Shown piece by piece: positions 8,648 to 18,721 of a stretch of 62,540 nt of DNA (positions are counted from its first letter, which is position 1; every line of letters starts with the position of its first letter). Source of the DNA: Candidatus Avimonas merdigallinarum (GTDB lineage Bacteria; Bacillota; Clostridia; Oscillospirales; Acutalibacteraceae); NCBI GenBank assembly GCA_904377855.1, contig CAJFGS010000012.1, forward strand, positions 1 through 62,540. Direction: 5' to 3'. A program made the position numbers and the translations under genes. The notes under the pieces were generated by a model, which saw only the letters and a list, made by a program, of their open reading frames with translations, did no database searches and had not been told where the DNA came from.

Positions 8648-9187
8648 ATGGCCAGACTGATGGACTACTATAAAAAGGACGTCGCCCCCGCGCTCATGAA
8701 GAAGTTCAATTACAAGAGCGTGATGCAGATCCCGAAGCTGGACAAAATCGTGATTAACGTCGGCTGCGGCGAAGCACGCGACAACGCGAAGGTGATTGAA
8801 GCGATCATGGCGGACCTCGCCGCGATTACCGGCCAGCGCCCGGTGGTCTGCAAGGCGAAGAAATCCGTCGCGAACTTCAAGCTGCGCGAAGGGATGAACA
8901 TCGGCGCGAAGGTGACCCTGCGCGGCGAGCGGATGTATGAATTCCTCGACCGCCTGTTCAACGTTGCGCTCCCCCGCGTGCGCGACTTCCGCGGGATCAA
9001 CGCGAACTCCTTCGACGGCCGCGGCAACTACAACATGGGCCTGAAGGAACAGCTGATTTTCCCGGAAATCGACTACGACAAGATCGATAAGGTGCGCGGC
9101 ATGGATATCTGCTTTGTCACTACCGCGTCCACCGACGAGGAAGCCCGCGAGCTGCTCATCCTGATGGGCGCTCCGTTCGCGAAATAA
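8648..9187 (+). CDS. rplE: 50S ribosomal protein L5
   Basis: A 179-residue 5S rRNA-binding protein of the central protuberance. It shows [41 protein letters not shown] and the VPRVRDFRG-type [34 protein letters not shown] precedes the ATG. It is 15 nt upstream of rpsN. Confidence 0.97.
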   Translation: MARLMDYYKKDVAPALMKKFNYKSVMQIPKLDKIVINVGCGEARDNAKVIEAIMADLAAITGQRPVVCKAKKSVANFKLREGMNIGAKVTLRGERMYEFLDRLFNVALPRVRDFRGINANSFDGRGNYNMGLKEQLIFPEIDYDKIDKVRGMDICFVTTASTDEEARELLILMGAPFAK

Positions 9188-9202
9188 GGAGGGGGAAACA
9201 CC

Positions 9203-9388
9203 GTGGCAAAAACGAGTATGAAGCTCAAGCAGCAGAGAAAGCCGAAGTATTCCACCCAGGCTTATAACCGCTGCAAAATCTGCGGCCGTCCCCACGCCTA
9301 TCTGCGCAAATACGGCATCTGCCGTATCTGCTTCAGAGAGCTGGCTTACAAGGGCCAGATCCCCGGCGTGCGGAAGGCCAGCTGGTAA
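9203..9388 (+). CDS. rpsN: 30S ribosomal protein S14, zinc-binding type
   Basis: The short 61-residue S14 variant (type Z) with a zinc ribbon: CKIC at residues ~24-27 and CRIC at ~40-43. It ends in the typical [15 protein letters not shown]. The start is GTG at 9203 with GGAGGGGG upstream. Presence of the C+ form here, not the long zinc-free form, fits Clostridia under zinc-replete conditions. Confidence 0.96.
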   Translation: MAKTSMKLKQQRKPKYSTQAYNRCKICGRPHAYLRKYGICRICFRELAYKGQIPGVRKASW

Positions 9389-9415
9389 AGCAATAGCTTA
9401 AAGGAGGTTGACGGA

Positions 9416-9817
9416 ATGCAGATCACCGATACCATCGCCGATATGCTGACGAGAATCCGCAACGCTAACTCGGCCAAGCACGATTCGGTGGATATCCCCG
9501 CTTCCAACATGAAGAAGGCTATTGCCCAGATTCTTGTTGACGAGGGATATGTAAAAAGCTACAACGTAATCGAGGATGACAAGCAGGGCACCATCCGCAT
9601 CGTCCTGAAGTACCAGGGGCCGTCCAAGTCCCCGGTCCTCATGGGCCTGCGCCGCGTTTCCAAGCCCGGCCTGCGCATCTATTCCAGCAGCGAGGACATG
9701 CCGAAGGTCATGAAGGGCATCGGCACCGCCATCGTTTCCACCTCGAAGGGCGTCATGACCGACAAGCAGGCGCGCAAAGAGCATGTGGGCGGCGAAGTCC
9801 TGGCGTTTGTGTGGTAA
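9416..9817 (+). CDS. rpsH: 30S ribosomal protein S8
   Basis: A 133-residue primary 16S rRNA-binding protein. It begins [18 protein letters not shown] and contains [21 protein letters not shown] and the [26 protein letters not shown] end, all diagnostic. AAGGAGG precedes the ATG. In E. coli S8 represses the spc operon; no such site can be recognised here by eye. Confidence 0.97.
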   Translation: MQITDTIADMLTRIRNANSAKHDSVDIPASNMKKAIAQILVDEGYVKSYNVIEDDKQGTIRIVLKYQGPSKSPVLMGLRRVSKPGLRIYSSSEDMPKVMKGIGTAIVSTSKGVMTDKQARKEHVGGEVLAFVW

Positions 9818-9832
9818 GGGGGACGGAAAGAG

Positions 9833-10381
9833 ATGTCGAGAATTGGACGTAAGCCGATCACCGTGCCTGCCGGCGTCGACGTCAAAGTGGCGGACGGCGT
9901 GGTCACGGTCAAAGGCGCGAAAGGAACCCTGACCCAGAAAATCCATCCCAACATGACCGTTTCGGTGGCGGACGGCGTCATCGAGGTGACCCGCCCGGAC
10001 GACGAAAAGGAAAACCGCGCGCTGCACGGCCTGACCCGCACCCTGATCGCCAACATGGTGGAGGGCGTGACCAACGGCTTCAAGAAGGAGCTGGACGTCA
10101 ACGGCGTCGGCTACCGTGTGCAGAAGCAGGGCAAGGATCTGATTATGACCCTGGGATACAGCCATCCCGTAGTGGTCAGCGAGATCCCGGGCATCACGAT
10201 TGAAGCCCCGGGCCCGAACAAGATTGTGATTTCCGGCCCCGACAAGCAGCTGGTCGGCCAGTTCGCGGCGGAAGTCCGCGAGAAGCGTCCGCCGGAGCCG
10301 TATAAGGGCAAGGGCATCAAGTACGTCGACGAAGTCATCCGCCGTAAGGAAGGCAAGACCGGCGGTAAGGGCAAGAAGTAA
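9833..10381 (+). CDS. rplF: 50S ribosomal protein L6
   Basis: A 182-residue protein made of two similar alpha/beta domains, located near the sarcin-ricin loop. It begins [17 protein letters not shown] and has the C-terminal signature [24 protein letters not shown]. It lies 15 nt after rpsH and 15 nt before rplR. Confidence 0.97.
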   Translation: MSRIGRKPITVPAGVDVKVADGVVTVKGAKGTLTQKIHPNMTVSVADGVIEVTRPDDEKENRALHGLTRTLIANMVEGVTNGFKKELDVNGVGYRVQKQGKDLIMTLGYSHPVVVSEIPGITIEAPGPNKIVISGPDKQLVGQFAAEVREKRPPEPYKGKGIKYVDEVIRRKEGKTGGKGKK

Positions 10382-10396
10382 GGAGAGTGAAAACCC

Positions 10397-10756
10397 ATGG
10401 TGAGCAAGTCTGACAGCAACAAAGCCCGTCTGCGCCGGCATACCCGTGTGCGCGGCAAGGTCAGCGGCACCGCGGATCGTCCGCGCCTCAACGTGTATCG
10501 CTCCCTCAACCACATCTATGCCCAGATCATTGATGATGTCCAGGGAGTTACGCTTGCCGCCGCGTCCAGCGTCGAGAAGGATTTCGGCATGAGCGGCGGG
10601 AACAAGGAAGCTGCGAAGAAGGTAGGCGAGCTTATCGCCAAACGCGCCGCGGAGAAGGGGATCACCGACGTGGTCTTCGACCGGGGCGGGTATATCTACC
10701 ACGGCCGCGTCAAGGAGCTGGCCGAAGGCGCCCGTGAGGGCGGCCTCAAGTTCTAA
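10397..10756 (+). CDS. rplR: 50S ribosomal protein L18
   Basis: A 119-residue 5S rRNA-binding protein. The basic N-terminus ([29 protein letters not shown]) and the end [24 protein letters not shown] are typical. The start is ATG at 10397 with AGGAGAG upstream. It sits between rplF and rpsE as in other Firmicutes. Confidence 0.97.
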   Translation: MVSKSDSNKARLRRHTRVRGKVSGTADRPRLNVYRSLNHIYAQIIDDVQGVTLAAASSVEKDFGMSGGNKEAAKKVGELIAKRAAEKGITDVVFDRGGYIYHGRVKELAEGAREGGLKF

Positions 10757-10776
10757 GGAAAGGGAGGAAACGTACT

Positions 10777-11277
10777 TTGGCCAGAATTGACGCATCTACA
10801 ATGGAACTCAAGGAGCGCATTGTTTCGATCAACCGTGTCAGCAAGACCGTAAAGGGCGGCCGGATCTTCAAGTTCGCCGCGCTGGTCGTCGTGGGGGACG
10901 GCAATGGGCTGGTGGGCTTCGGCCTGGGGAAGGCCGGCGAAGTGCCGGACGCTATCCGCAAGGGCATTGAAGACGCCAAGAAGAACCTGATTCAGATCTC
11001 TCTGAAGGGGAGCACCATCCCGCATGAAGTAATCGGCAAATTCGGGGCCGGCCGCGTGCTGCTCAAGCCCGCCGCTCCCGGTACCGGCGTTATCGCCGGC
11101 GGCGCTGTCCGTGCCGTGGTTGAAGTGGCCGGCATCAAGGATATCCGTACCAAGGCGCTGCGCTCCAACAACCCGAACAACGTGGTGAACGCGACGATGA
11201 ACGGGCTGGCCCAGCTCCGTACGGTGGAACAGGTCGCGGCCATCCGGGGCAGATCCGCCAAGGAAATTTTAGGTTAA
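10777..11277 (+). CDS. rpsE: 30S ribosomal protein S5
   Basis: A 166-residue protein with an S5 double-stranded RNA-binding domain ([24 protein letters not shown]-type N-terminus) and a C-terminal domain with [25 protein letters not shown]. It acts in decoding fidelity. The start is the rare TTG at 10777, supported by GGGAGG about 9 nt upstream and by family alignment. A 71-nt GC-rich hairpin-prone spacer separates it from rpmD. Confidence 0.96.
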   Translation: MARIDASTMELKERIVSINRVSKTVKGGRIFKFAALVVVGDGNGLVGFGLGKAGEVPDAIRKGIEDAKKNLIQISLKGSTIPHEVIGKFGAGRVLLKPAAPGTGVIAGGAVRAVVEVAGIKDIRTKALRSNNPNNVVNATMNGLAQLRTVEQVAAIRGRSAKEILG

Positions 11278-11348
11278 ACGGGATGGGGGCGCCGCCTTGC
11301 GGCGGGGCCTGACCGAGACGAGAAGTGACGAAAGGAATGGTCATAACT

Positions 11349-11546
11349 ATGGCAAAGAAGGCGAAAACAGGCGCCCTGCAGATTCGGCTCGTCAAGAGTC
11401 TGATCGGCAGCAAAAAAGACCAGATCGCCACTGCCGAATCCCTGGGCCTGCGCAAAATCGGCGACTGCACCAGCCAGCCGGACAACGCCGCTACCCAGGG
11501 CAAGGTGGCCAAGATCATCCACCTCATCGAGGTAACCGAAGCGTAA
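11349..11546 (+). CDS. rpmD: 50S ribosomal protein L30
   Basis: A 65-residue protein with the L30 core QIRLVKSLIGSKKDQIATAESLGLRKIG. The start at 11349 follows AAAGGA at proper distance; ATGs at 11325 and 11337 are too close to that site. The N-terminus MAKKAKTGA is slightly longer than in B. subtilis. Confidence 0.95.
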   Translation: MAKKAKTGALQIRLVKSLIGSKKDQIATAESLGLRKIGDCTSQPDNAATQGKVAKIIHLIEVTEA

Positions 11547-11573
11547 GCAATCGAGTAAGGAGGTGCGAACAAA

Positions 11574-12014
11574 ATGAAGCTGCATGAGCTTTCTCCGGCT
11601 CCGGGATCCGTCCGGGAGTCGAAAAGAATCGGTCGTGGACATGGTTCCGGCCAGGGAAAAACCGCCGGTAAGGGGCATAAAGGCCAGAAGGCGCGCGCCG
11701 GCCGCGGGATCCGCCCGGGCTTTGAAGGCGGCCAGATGCCTCTGCAGAGACGTGTGCCGAAGAGAGGGTTTACCAACATTTTCGCTACGCGGTATGCAAC
11801 CGTTAACGTCGGCTCCCTGAACGCATTCGAGGATGGCGCGGTGGTAGACGCCGGCGCGCTGAAGGACAGCGGGCTGGTGAAGAAGACCTATGACGGCGTG
11901 AAAATTCTCGGCAATGGCACGATCGAAAAGAAATTGACTGTCAAAGCCGCTGCTTTCTCTGAAGCGGCCAAAGCAAAAATCGAGGCCGCGGGCGGGAAAG
12001 CAGAGGTGATCTGA
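11574..12014 (+). CDS. rplO: 50S ribosomal protein L15
   Basis: A 146-residue protein with the glycine/arginine-rich extension [22 protein letters not shown] and the [16 protein letters not shown] motif. AAGGAGG precedes the ATG. It ends one base before the secY start codon, so the two are probably coupled. Confidence 0.97.
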   Translation: MKLHELSPAPGSVRESKRIGRGHGSGQGKTAGKGHKGQKARAGRGIRPGFEGGQMPLQRRVPKRGFTNIFATRYATVNVGSLNAFEDGAVVDAGALKDSGLVKKTYDGVKILGNGTIEKKLTVKAAAFSEAAKAKIEAAGGKAEVI

Positions 12015-12015
12015 G

Positions 12016-13335
12016 GTGTTTCAGACTCTTCGGAATGCGTGGAAGATTGCCGATCTGCGTCATAAGATTCTGTATACCCTGTTTATCATCCTGATTTTCC
12101 GGATCGGTTCGGCTATCACCGTACCGTTTGTGGACCCTGAGGTACTGCAGCAGGCGACAAGTGCGAACACCGGCACCATGATGGACTACCTCACCCTGCT
12201 GTCCGGCGGCGGCTTCTCCAACGCGAGTATCTTCGCGCTGTCGATCACCCCGTACATCAACGCCAGCATCATCATCCAGCTGCTGACGGTGGCGATCCCC
12301 CCGCTGGAGCGGATGGCGAAGGATGGGGAAGCGGGCCGCAAAAAGCTGGGGCAGATCACCCGGTATACGACGGTTGTCCTGGGCCTGCTGCTCGGCGTGG
12401 CGTATTACTTCATGGTGAAGAACTCGTACGGCGCGCTGGTGAGCGAAGCGAGAAGCGGCTTCGGCCTCTGGTTCGGCGCGATTGTCATCGTGCTCTGCTT
12501 CACCGCCGGTTCGGCGCTGATGATGTGGCTGGGCGAGCAGATCAACAGCAAGGGGATTGGCAACGGCATTTCCATCCTGCTGTTTGCCGGTATCATCTCC
12601 CGGCTCCCCTCCGGCGCCGCCATGCTGTGGCAGTACTTCTATGAAGCGGGCGTGAAGAACATGAACGCCGGCGGGATCCGATATGTGATCCTGGTACCGG
12701 TCATCCTGGTCCTGTTCCTTATCATGATCGCGTTTATCGTGTTTATCACGAACGCGGAGCGCCGCATCCCGGTTCAGTATGCGAAGCGGGTGGTCGGCCG
12801 GAAAATGTACGGCGGGCAGAATACCTACATCCCGGTCAAGGTGAATATGTCCGGCGTCATGCCGATTATCCTTGCTTCGGCGATTGTTTCCCTGCCCGGC
12901 ACGATTGCCAGCTTCTTCCCGGATGTGGGCCTCTGGCAAACGGTCACCAACATTTTCAACTATTCGTCCCCGCTTTACGCCGTGATTTACTTTATACTGA
13001 TTATCGCTTTCGCGTTCTTCTACGTGACGATTCAGTATAATCCGCTGGAGATGTCCAATAATCTCCGCAAGAATTCTGGCGCGATCCCGGGATACCGTCC
13101 CGGCAAGCCGACGGTGGATTTCATCAAGCGCGTGCTGAATAAGATTACGCTGATTGGGGCGCTCTGCCTCGGCGTTATCGCGATTTTCCCGATTATCTTC
13201 GGCGCGGCCAGCGGGATGCAGGGCCTGGCCCTGGGCGGCACCTCGATCATGATCGTGGTCGGCGTGGCGCTGGAAACCACCCAGCAGATTGAAAGCCAGA
13301 TGATGATGCGGCACTACAAGGGCTTCCTTGAGTAA
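12016..13335 (+). CDS. secY: Protein translocase subunit SecY
   Basis: The 439-residue channel of the general secretion pathway, with ten predicted membrane segments. It shows LFIILIFRIGSAITVPFVDP (TM1 and plug), LGITPYINASIIIQLL-type SITPYINASIIIQLLTVAIP, the cytoplasmic loop NAERRIPVQYAKRVVG and KVNMSGVMPIILA. The start is GTG at 12016, immediately after the rplO stop. The linked secE and secG are not in this window. Confidence 0.97.
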   Translation: MFQTLRNAWKIADLRHKILYTLFIILIFRIGSAITVPFVDPEVLQQATSANTGTMMDYLTLLSGGGFSNASIFALSITPYINASIIIQLLTVAIPPLERMAKDGEAGRKKLGQITRYTTVVLGLLLGVAYYFMVKNSYGALVSEARSGFGLWFGAIVIVLCFTAGSALMMWLGEQINSKGIGNGISILLFAGIISRLPSGAAMLWQYFYEAGVKNMNAGGIRYVILVPVILVLFLIMIAFIVFITNAERRIPVQYAKRVVGRKMYGGQNTYIPVKVNMSGVMPIILASAIVSLPGTIASFFPDVGLWQTVTNIFNYSSPLYAVIYFILIIAFAFFYVTIQYNPLEMSNNLRKNSGAIPGYRPGKPTVDFIKRVLNKITLIGALCLGVIAIFPIIFGAASGMQGLALGGTSIMIVVGVALETTQQIESQMMMRHYKGFLE

Positions 13336-13488
13336 AGCGCGTCTCTCGCGCTGCCGGAGCGTTTACATTGGAAACGAAGGGCCCTATCGGGACACCGATA
13401 CGCCCATAGGCCCGTCCCTCCCGGGTATCCCGGAGGGGCGGGCGGGGCGGGGCCTTCCGCACGCAACAGCGAGAAAGGAATGGTTGAC

Positions 13489-14121
13489 ATGAAGCTTATA
13501 CTTCTTGGGGCCCCCGGTGCCGGCAAAGGCACCCAGGCGGAAATTATCAGCGAGACCCTGAAGATCCCTACCATTTCCACGGGTAATATTATCCGTGAAG
13601 CGCTGAAAAGCGGCACGGAGATGGGAAAGAAAGCCAAGGAATATATGGATTCCGGCCGGCTGGTCCCGGATGACGTCGTCATCGGCATCATCAAGGATCG
13701 CCTCGCGCAGCCCGACTGCGAGGGCGGGTTCATTCTCGACGGCTTTCCCCGCACCATCCCCCAGGCCGAGGCTCTTGACCGGATGGGCATCGAAATCGAC
13801 CGCGTGATTGACATCGAAGTGGCCGACGAAACGATTACCCGCCGTGTATCGGGACGCCGTGTCTGCCCCTCCTGCGGGGCCTCCTACCATGTGGACTATA
13901 AGCGCCCGTCGGTGGAGGATATCTGCGACAAGTGCGGCGACACCCTTGTTCAGCGCAAGGATGACCAGCCCGAAACCGTGCGCGAACGCCTGCACGTCTA
14001 CCATGAGCAGACCGAGCCGCTCAAGACCTTTTATGCGGCGAAGAACAAGCTCTATGTCGTGGAAGGCCAGGAGGAAGTGGCGGATACCACCCGCCTGACG
14101 CTGGCCGCTATCGAGGCGTAA
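13489..14121 (+). CDS. adk: Adenylate kinase (zinc-binding LID type)
   Basis: A 210-residue enzyme catalysing ATP + AMP to 2 ADP. The P-loop is GAPGAGKGTQ at the N-terminus, the nucleotide-binding motif FILDGFPRTIPQAEAL follows, and the LID has CPSC (~residue 127) and CDKC (~147), a zinc knuckle. The start at 13489 is preferred over the in-frame ATG at 13480 because AAAGGA lies 10 nt upstream of it. It is separated from secY by a 153-nt hairpin-rich spacer. Confidence 0.96.
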   Translation: MKLILLGAPGAGKGTQAEIISETLKIPTISTGNIIREALKSGTEMGKKAKEYMDSGRLVPDDVVIGIIKDRLAQPDCEGGFILDGFPRTIPQAEALDRMGIEIDRVIDIEVADETITRRVSGRRVCPSCGASYHVDYKRPSVEDICDKCGDTLVQRKDDQPETVRERLHVYHEQTEPLKTFYAAKNKLYVVEGQEEVADTTRLTLAAIEA

Positions 14122-14123
14122 TC

Positions 14124-14870
14124 ATGATTTCGATTAAGAACAAGCGGGAGCTGCAGGCGATGAAGGAAGCCTGCGTGATTTCCGCGAGGGCATTGAAATT
14201 GGCGGGCGAAGCCGTCCAGCCCGGCGTGACCACGGCCGAAATCGACCGGGAGGTACGCCGGTATATCGAGAGCCAGGGCGCCAAGCCCAGCTTCCTCGGC
14301 TACGGGGGATTCCCTGCCAGCGCATGCATTTCGGTCAACAACGTAGTCATCCACGGCATACCCGACAAACGCGTCATCAAAGAAGGCGACATTGTCAGCG
14401 TCGATGTGGGCGCGTTTTTGAACGGCTTCCACGGCGATAACGCCGCCACCTTCGCCGCCGGGAAGGTTTCCCCGGAGGCGCAGGCGCTCATGGACGCCAC
14501 CCGCGAGAGCCTTTACGAAGGCATCAAGGCGGCGCAGGCGGGCAATCGGATCGGCGATATCGGCGCGGCCGTCCAGCGGTATGTCGAGGTGCGCGGTTAC
14601 TCGGTTGTACGGCAGTTTGTCGGCCACGGAGTAGGCGCGTCCCTGCATGAAGACCCCAGCGTACCCAATTTCGGTACGCCCGGACGAGGCCCCCGGCTCC
14701 TGCCGGGAATGACCATAGCCATTGAACCGATGATCAATGCCGGCGTCAGCGAGGTCAAAATCCTGAACGACGGCTGGACCACCGTAACAGCGGACGGGAA
14801 GCTGTCCGCCCATTTCGAGCATTCTATCGCCATCACCCCGGACGGCCCCGTCATCCTGACGCAGCCGTAA
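14124..14870 (+). CDS. map: Type I methionine aminopeptidase
   Basis: A 248-residue metalloprotease that removes the initiator methionine. The five metal ligands are in recognisable contexts: D in VSVDVGAFLNGFHGDNAATF (two Asp), H in FVGHGVGASLHEDP, E in IAIEPMIN and E in SAHFEHSIAI. It begins MISIKNKRELQAMKEA, lying 2 nt after the adk stop, so the two are translated together. Confidence 0.96.
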   Translation: MISIKNKRELQAMKEACVISARALKLAGEAVQPGVTTAEIDREVRRYIESQGAKPSFLGYGGFPASACISVNNVVIHGIPDKRVIKEGDIVSVDVGAFLNGFHGDNAATFAAGKVSPEAQALMDATRESLYEGIKAAQAGNRIGDIGAAVQRYVEVRGYSVVRQFVGHGVGASLHEDPSVPNFGTPGRGPRLLPGMTIAIEPMINAGVSEVKILNDGWTTVTADGKLSAHFEHSIAITPDGPVILTQP

Positions 14871-14886
14871 AAGGACGGTGGGTGGA

Positions 14887-15153
14887 ATGCTGCATCGAGG
14901 CCAGGTTGTCCTCTCGTCGGCCGGACGGGACCAGGGAGGGCGGATGGCGGTGCTCGGGGACGCACCGGGCGGCGGCGTTTTGGTCGCCGACGGGCGCAGG
15001 AGGCCCCTCCAGCACCCGAAGCGGAAGAACCCGCGCCATCTGACGCCGACCGGCTCGGCAGTCAGCGAGGCTTCAATGGCGACCAACCGTGAATTGCGCC
15101 GCGCGCTCGCCGCGACAGCGGAGGCGCCGGGACCATCACCAGAGGGAGGTTAA
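14887..15153 (+). CDS. KOW-domain RNA-binding protein (L14e-like)
   Basis: A small basic protein (88 aa) beginning MLHRGQVVLSSAGRDQGG, a KOW-type motif like that of L14e/L6e. The middle is basic (RRPLQHPKRKNPRHL). A gene of this type sits between map and infA in many Firmicutes and is thought to bind rRNA. The exact start is uncertain: ATG 14887 has a purine-rich GGTGGGTGGA just upstream, while GTG 14878 is too close to AAAAGGA. It ends 3 nt before infA. Confidence 0.75.
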   Translation: MLHRGQVVLSSAGRDQGGRMAVLGDAPGGGVLVADGRRRPLQHPKRKNPRHLTPTGSAVSEASMATNRELRRALAATAEAPGPSPEGG

Positions 15154-15156
15154 CCT

Positions 15157-15375
15157 ATGTCGAAAGCGGACGTTATCGAACTGGAAGGTACCGTCGTCGA
15201 GGCCCTGCCGAACGCCACGTTCCAGGTGAAGCTCGCGAACGGCCATGTGATTTTGGCCCATATTTCCGGCAAGCTGCGGATGAACTTCATCCGGATCCTG
15301 CCCGGTGACAAGGTAACGGTGGAAATGTCCCCGTATGACCTGACCAAAGGCCGGATTACCTGGCGGACAAAATGA
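15157..15375 (+). CDS. infA: Translation initiation factor IF-1
   Basis: A 72-residue S1/OB-fold protein that binds the ribosomal A site during initiation. The sequence [21 protein letters not shown], then [19 protein letters not shown] and LTKGRITWR, is diagnostic. AGAGGGAGG precedes the ATG. Confidence 0.97.
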   Translation: MSKADVIELEGTVVEALPNATFQVKLANGHVILAHISGKLRMNFIRILPGDKVTVEMSPYDLTKGRITWRTK

Positions 15376-15456
15376 TTGGCCGCCTTGTCCGGCATGTCCG
15401 AACGGATGCATCTGAACGCCGGGGCTTCCGCGTCCCGGCAGAATGGAGGTTTCCTC

Positions 15457-15570
15457 ATGAAAGTCAGACCTTCTGTCAAGAAAATCTGCGAAAAGTGCAA
15501 GATCATCAAGCGCAAGGGCCGCGTGATGGTCATCTGCGAAAACCCGAAGCATAAACAGCGTCAGGGTTGA
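15457..15570 (+). CDS. rpmJ: 50S ribosomal protein L36, zinc-binding form
   Basis: A 37-residue protein, the smallest of the ribosome. The zinc site is C11, C14, C27 and H33 ([26 protein letters not shown]). The ATG at 15457 follows AATGGAGG. It lies in the conserved infA-rpmJ-rpsM position. Confidence 0.97.
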   Translation: MKVRPSVKKICEKCKIIKRKGRVMVICENPKHKQRQG

Positions 15571-15664
15571 CAGACCGAAGCCGCCCGGCCCCGGCCGGTG
15601 CGGGAACCTATGTCTCATTCATTGCGCCGCCCCGACGCGGCGCAACCGAAAGGAAGGATAATTT

Positions 15665-16033
15665 ATGGCGCGTATTGCTGGTGTTGACCTGCCCAGAGAC
15701 AAACGCATTGAGATCGGCCTGACCTACATCTTCGGGATTGGCCGCAAATCGGCGACCGACATCCTCGCGGCGACCGGCGTAAACCCGGATACCCGGGTGC
15801 GTGACCTCACCGAGGACGATGTCTCCAAGCTGAGAGAGTATATTGACCACAACTACACCGTGGAAGGCGACCTCCGCCGGGACGTCGCGTTCGACATCAA
15901 GCGGCTGATTGAAATCGGCAGCTACCGCGGCCTGCGTCACCGCAAGGGCCTACCGGTCCGGGGCCAGCGCTCCAAGACCAACGCCCGTACCCGCAAGGGT
16001 CCGAAGAAGACCATTGCCAACAAGAAGAAATAA
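15665..16033 (+). CDS. rpsM: 30S ribosomal protein S13
   Basis: A 122-residue head protein contacting P-site tRNA and L5. It shows [22 protein letters not shown], the helix-two-turn-helix segment and the basic C-terminus [31 protein letters not shown] precedes the start. A 94-nt gap separates it from rpmJ. Confidence 0.97.
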   Translation: MARIAGVDLPRDKRIEIGLTYIFGIGRKSATDILAATGVNPDTRVRDLTEDDVSKLREYIDHNYTVEGDLRRDVAFDIKRLIEIGSYRGLRHRKGLPVRGQRSKTNARTRKGPKKTIANKKK

Positions 16034-16048
16034 CGAGGAGGTAGAAGA

Positions 16049-16456
16049 ATGGCTGCTGCAAAGACTGCTGCGCGCAAGGGTGCGACCCGCCGCCGCAAGG
16101 AACGCAAAAACATTGAACGCGGCGCGGCGCATATCCAGTCGACGTTTAACAATACCATCGTTACCATCACCGACACACAGGGCAATGCGCTTTCCTGGGC
16201 GAGTGCCGGCGAACTGGGCTTCCGCGGATCGCGGAAATCCACGCCGTTCGCGGCGCAGACCGCGGCGGAAACCGCTGCCCGCGCGGCGATGGAACACGGC
16301 CTGAAGACCGTGGAAGTGTACGTAAAGGGGCCGGGCGCCGGCCGTGAAGCCGCAATCCGCGCTCTGCAGGCCGCCGGCCTCGAGGTCAACCTGATTAAAG
16401 ACGTGACCCCGGTTCCCCACAACGGCTGCCGTCCTCCCAAGAGAAGACGCGTATAA
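16049..16456 (+). CDS. rpsK: 30S ribosomal protein S11
   Basis: A 135-residue platform protein. It carries [18 protein letters not shown], the [21 protein letters not shown] segment and the C-terminal [18 protein letters not shown]. The N-terminus is an alanine/lysine/arginine-rich extension, as usual. GAGGAGG precedes the ATG. Confidence 0.97.
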   Translation: MAAAKTAARKGATRRRKERKNIERGAAHIQSTFNNTIVTITDTQGNALSWASAGELGFRGSRKSTPFAAQTAAETAARAAMEHGLKTVEVYVKGPGAGREAAIRALQAAGLEVNLIKDVTPVPHNGCRPPKRRRV

Positions 16457-16487
16457 AATATGAGTGCAATCAGGAGGTGCAACCAAC

Positions 16488-17114
16488 ATGGCTAGATATA
16501 CCGGTCCGGTGTGCAGACTCTGCCGCCGTGAAGGTCAGAAACTGTTTTTGAAGGGCGAACGCTGCTACTCGAAGAAGTGCGCGGTGGATCGCCGCGCCTA
16601 CGCCCCCGGCCAGCACGGCCAGGGCCGCAAGAAGGTATCGGAATACGGCCGGCAGCTGCGCACCAAGCAGTATGCCCGCCGCTACTACGGGGTGCTGGAA
16701 GGCCAGTTCCGTCATTATTTCGACATGGCGGAGAAGATGCCGGGCGTCACCGGTGAAAACCTGCTCCGTCTGCTGGAATCCCGCCTGGATAACGTGATTT
16801 ACCGCCTGGGCCTGGCCAGCTCCCGCGCAGAGGCCCGCCAGCTCGTGCTGCACGGCCATTACACCGTCAACGGCCGGAAGGTGAACATCCCCTCCTTCCT
16901 GACGAAGGTGGGCCAGGTCATCGCCGTAAAGGAAGGCAGCCGGCAGAACGAGAAGATCAAGGCGATTGTGGAGGCGAATTCCTCCCGCCCGATCCCGAAG
17001 TGGCTGGAACTCAATCGTGAAACCCTGGAAGCGAAGGTCGTCGCCGTGCCCAACCGTGAGGACATTGATCTGCCGATCGAAGAAACCCTCATCGTCGAGT
17101 TGTACTCGAAGTAA
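16488..17114 (+). CDS. rpsD: 30S ribosomal protein S4
   Basis: A 208-residue assembly-initiating protein. It begins [16 protein letters not shown] with a zinc-knuckle-like CRLC...C...C set, and has an S4 RNA-binding domain at [33 protein letters not shown]. In other bacteria S4 represses the alpha operon; no regulatory pseudoknot was identified here. The start at 16488 follows AGGAGGTG; an upstream in-frame ATG at 16464 would add eight non-homologous residues. Confidence 0.97.
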   Translation: MARYTGPVCRLCRREGQKLFLKGERCYSKKCAVDRRAYAPGQHGQGRKKVSEYGRQLRTKQYARRYYGVLEGQFRHYFDMAEKMPGVTGENLLRLLESRLDNVIYRLGLASSRAEARQLVLHGHYTVNGRKVNIPSFLTKVGQVIAVKEGSRQNEKIKAIVEANSSRPIPKWLELNRETLEAKVVAVPNREDIDLPIEETLIVELYSK

Positions 17115-17230
17115 GGCTGGAGTAACCATCCGCTTTCTCCGCACGACTACTCACCGCGGAACTGGGGGGGCCTGCGGCTTTGCCGCGGCGGCCGTCCCCG
17201 ATTTCCGCCTTCAAAAAGGAGGGTTTACGA

Positions 17231-18184
17231 ATGATTGAGATCGAAAAGCCCAGAATCGAAGCAGCGGACGCCGCTGAAAACGGGACCTACGGCAAATTTG
17301 TCGTGGAACCGCTGGAGCGCGGCTATGGGACGACGCTCGGCAACAGCCTGCGCCGCGTCCTGCTCTCGTCGCTGCCCGGCGTGGCGGTCACTTCGGTGAA
17401 AATCGACGGGATCCTGCATGAATTCTCCACCATCGAAGGCGTAAAGGAAGACGTAACCGAAATCATCTTGAACATCAAAGGGCTCACCGCCAAGATCACC
17501 GGCGACGGCCCCAAGGTGGTTTATATCGAAGCCGAAGGCGCGGGCGAAGTGAACGCCGGCTCCATCAAGTGCGACAGCGAAGTGGAAATCCTCAACCCCG
17601 AGATGCACATTGCCACGCTCGGAGACGGCGCCCGGCTGTATATGGAAATCACGCTCGACAAGGGCCGCGGCTATGTCCCGGCCGACCGGAACAAGCAGCT
17701 GATGAACCCGGTGATCGGCGTAATCCCGGTGGACTCGATTTACACCCCGGTGGTAAAGGTAAACTATACCGTGGAAAACACCCGCGTGGGTCAGATTACC
17801 GACTATGACAAGCTGACCCTGGAAGTGTGGACCAACGGGACCATTACCGCGAAAGAAGCCGTTTCTCTGGGCGCGAAAGTGCTCACCGAGCATCTGAACC
17901 TGTTTGTGGATCTGTCCGGCGAAACCTATGCCGGGGATTCCATCATGGTGGAAAAGGATGACAAGGGCAAGGAAAAGGTTCTCGAAATGACGATTGAGGA
18001 ACTCGACCTGTCGGTCCGTTCCTTCAACTGCCTCAAGCGCGCGGGCATCAACACGGTGGAAGACCTCATCAACAAGTCGGAGGACGACATGATGAAGGTC
18101 CGCAACCTCGGCCGCAAGTCGCTGGAGGAAGTCGTGAACAAGCTGGCGTCGCTGGGCTTCACCCTGCATTCGGAAGAGGAATAA
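17231..18184 (+). CDS. rpoA: DNA-directed RNA polymerase alpha subunit
   Basis: A 317-residue subunit. The N-terminal dimerisation domain includes [25 protein letters not shown]. The C-terminal domain has [22 protein letters not shown] and [13 protein letters not shown], the DNA UP-element and activator-binding surface. The ATG at 17231 has AAAGGAGG upstream. It sits 116 nt after rpsD. Confidence 0.97.
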   Translation: MIEIEKPRIEAADAAENGTYGKFVVEPLERGYGTTLGNSLRRVLLSSLPGVAVTSVKIDGILHEFSTIEGVKEDVTEIILNIKGLTAKITGDGPKVVYIEAEGAGEVNAGSIKCDSEVEILNPEMHIATLGDGARLYMEITLDKGRGYVPADRNKQLMNPVIGVIPVDSIYTPVVKVNYTVENTRVGQITDYDKLTLEVWTNGTITAKEAVSLGAKVLTEHLNLFVDLSGETYAGDSIMVEKDDKGKEKVLEMTIEELDLSVRSFNCLKRAGINTVEDLINKSEDDMMKVRNLGRKSLEEVVNKLASLGFTLHSEEE

Positions 18185-18279
18185 GCCCCTTTTCGGACGC
18201 CCATTCATCGGACAATGACCCATAATTCCGTTTATCCCCCACTTGTCGGGATAAACCGGAGGAAAAGGAGTGAATTCAC

Positions 18280-18621
18280 ATGCCTGGAACCAGAAAGCTC
18301 GGCCGTCCCACGGCTCACCGTACGGCGATGCTCAGGGCGATGGTCACCTTCCTGCTTGAGAAGGGCCGCATTGAAACCACGGTCACCCGCGCCAAAGAGG
18401 TGCGTTCCCTGACCGAGAAAATGATCACGATTGCCAAGAACCCGACGCTGGCAAACAAGCGCCTGGTTTTCTCCTTCATCACCAAGGAGAGCGTTGCCAA
18501 GAAGCTGTTTGACGAAATCGCCCCGAAATACGCGGACTGCAACGGCGGTTACACCCGTATCGTCAAGACGGGCGCCCGGCGCGGCGACGCGGCGGAAATG
18601 GCGATCATCGAACTGAAGTAA
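18280..18621 (+). CDS. rplQ: 50S ribosomal protein L17
   Basis: A 113-residue protein, the last gene of the superoperon. It shows [41 protein letters not shown] and [33 protein letters not shown] lies upstream. It is followed by the terminator at 18692. Confidence 0.97.
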   Translation: MPGTRKLGRPTAHRTAMLRAMVTFLLEKGRIETTVTRAKEVRSLTEKMITIAKNPTLANKRLVFSFITKESVAKKLFDEIAPKYADCNGGYTRIVKTGARRGDAAEMAIIELK

Positions 18622-18691
18622 GGCCGGTCCCCCGGCACAGCGCAGGGGATGAGCGCTTTGCAGCCTCCCCCGGCGCCAAGAAGAAGAAAAA

Positions 18692-18721
18692 GCCGTGCGG
18701 TAGATACCGCACGGCTTTTTT
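18692..18721 (+). terminator. Intrinsic terminator of the ribosomal superoperon
   Basis: Perfect 10-bp stem GCCGTGCGGT/ACCGCACGGC with loop AGAT, followed by six T. It lies 70 nt after the rplQ stop. Confidence 0.92.

Noticed and set aside
11941-13314. Long open frame antisense to secY, and similar ones antisense to other GC-rich genes (for example 55735-58218 and 60356-62125)
   Set aside because: They are shadows of strongly conserved genes, rich in R, H, Q, G and P, and lack ribosome sites.
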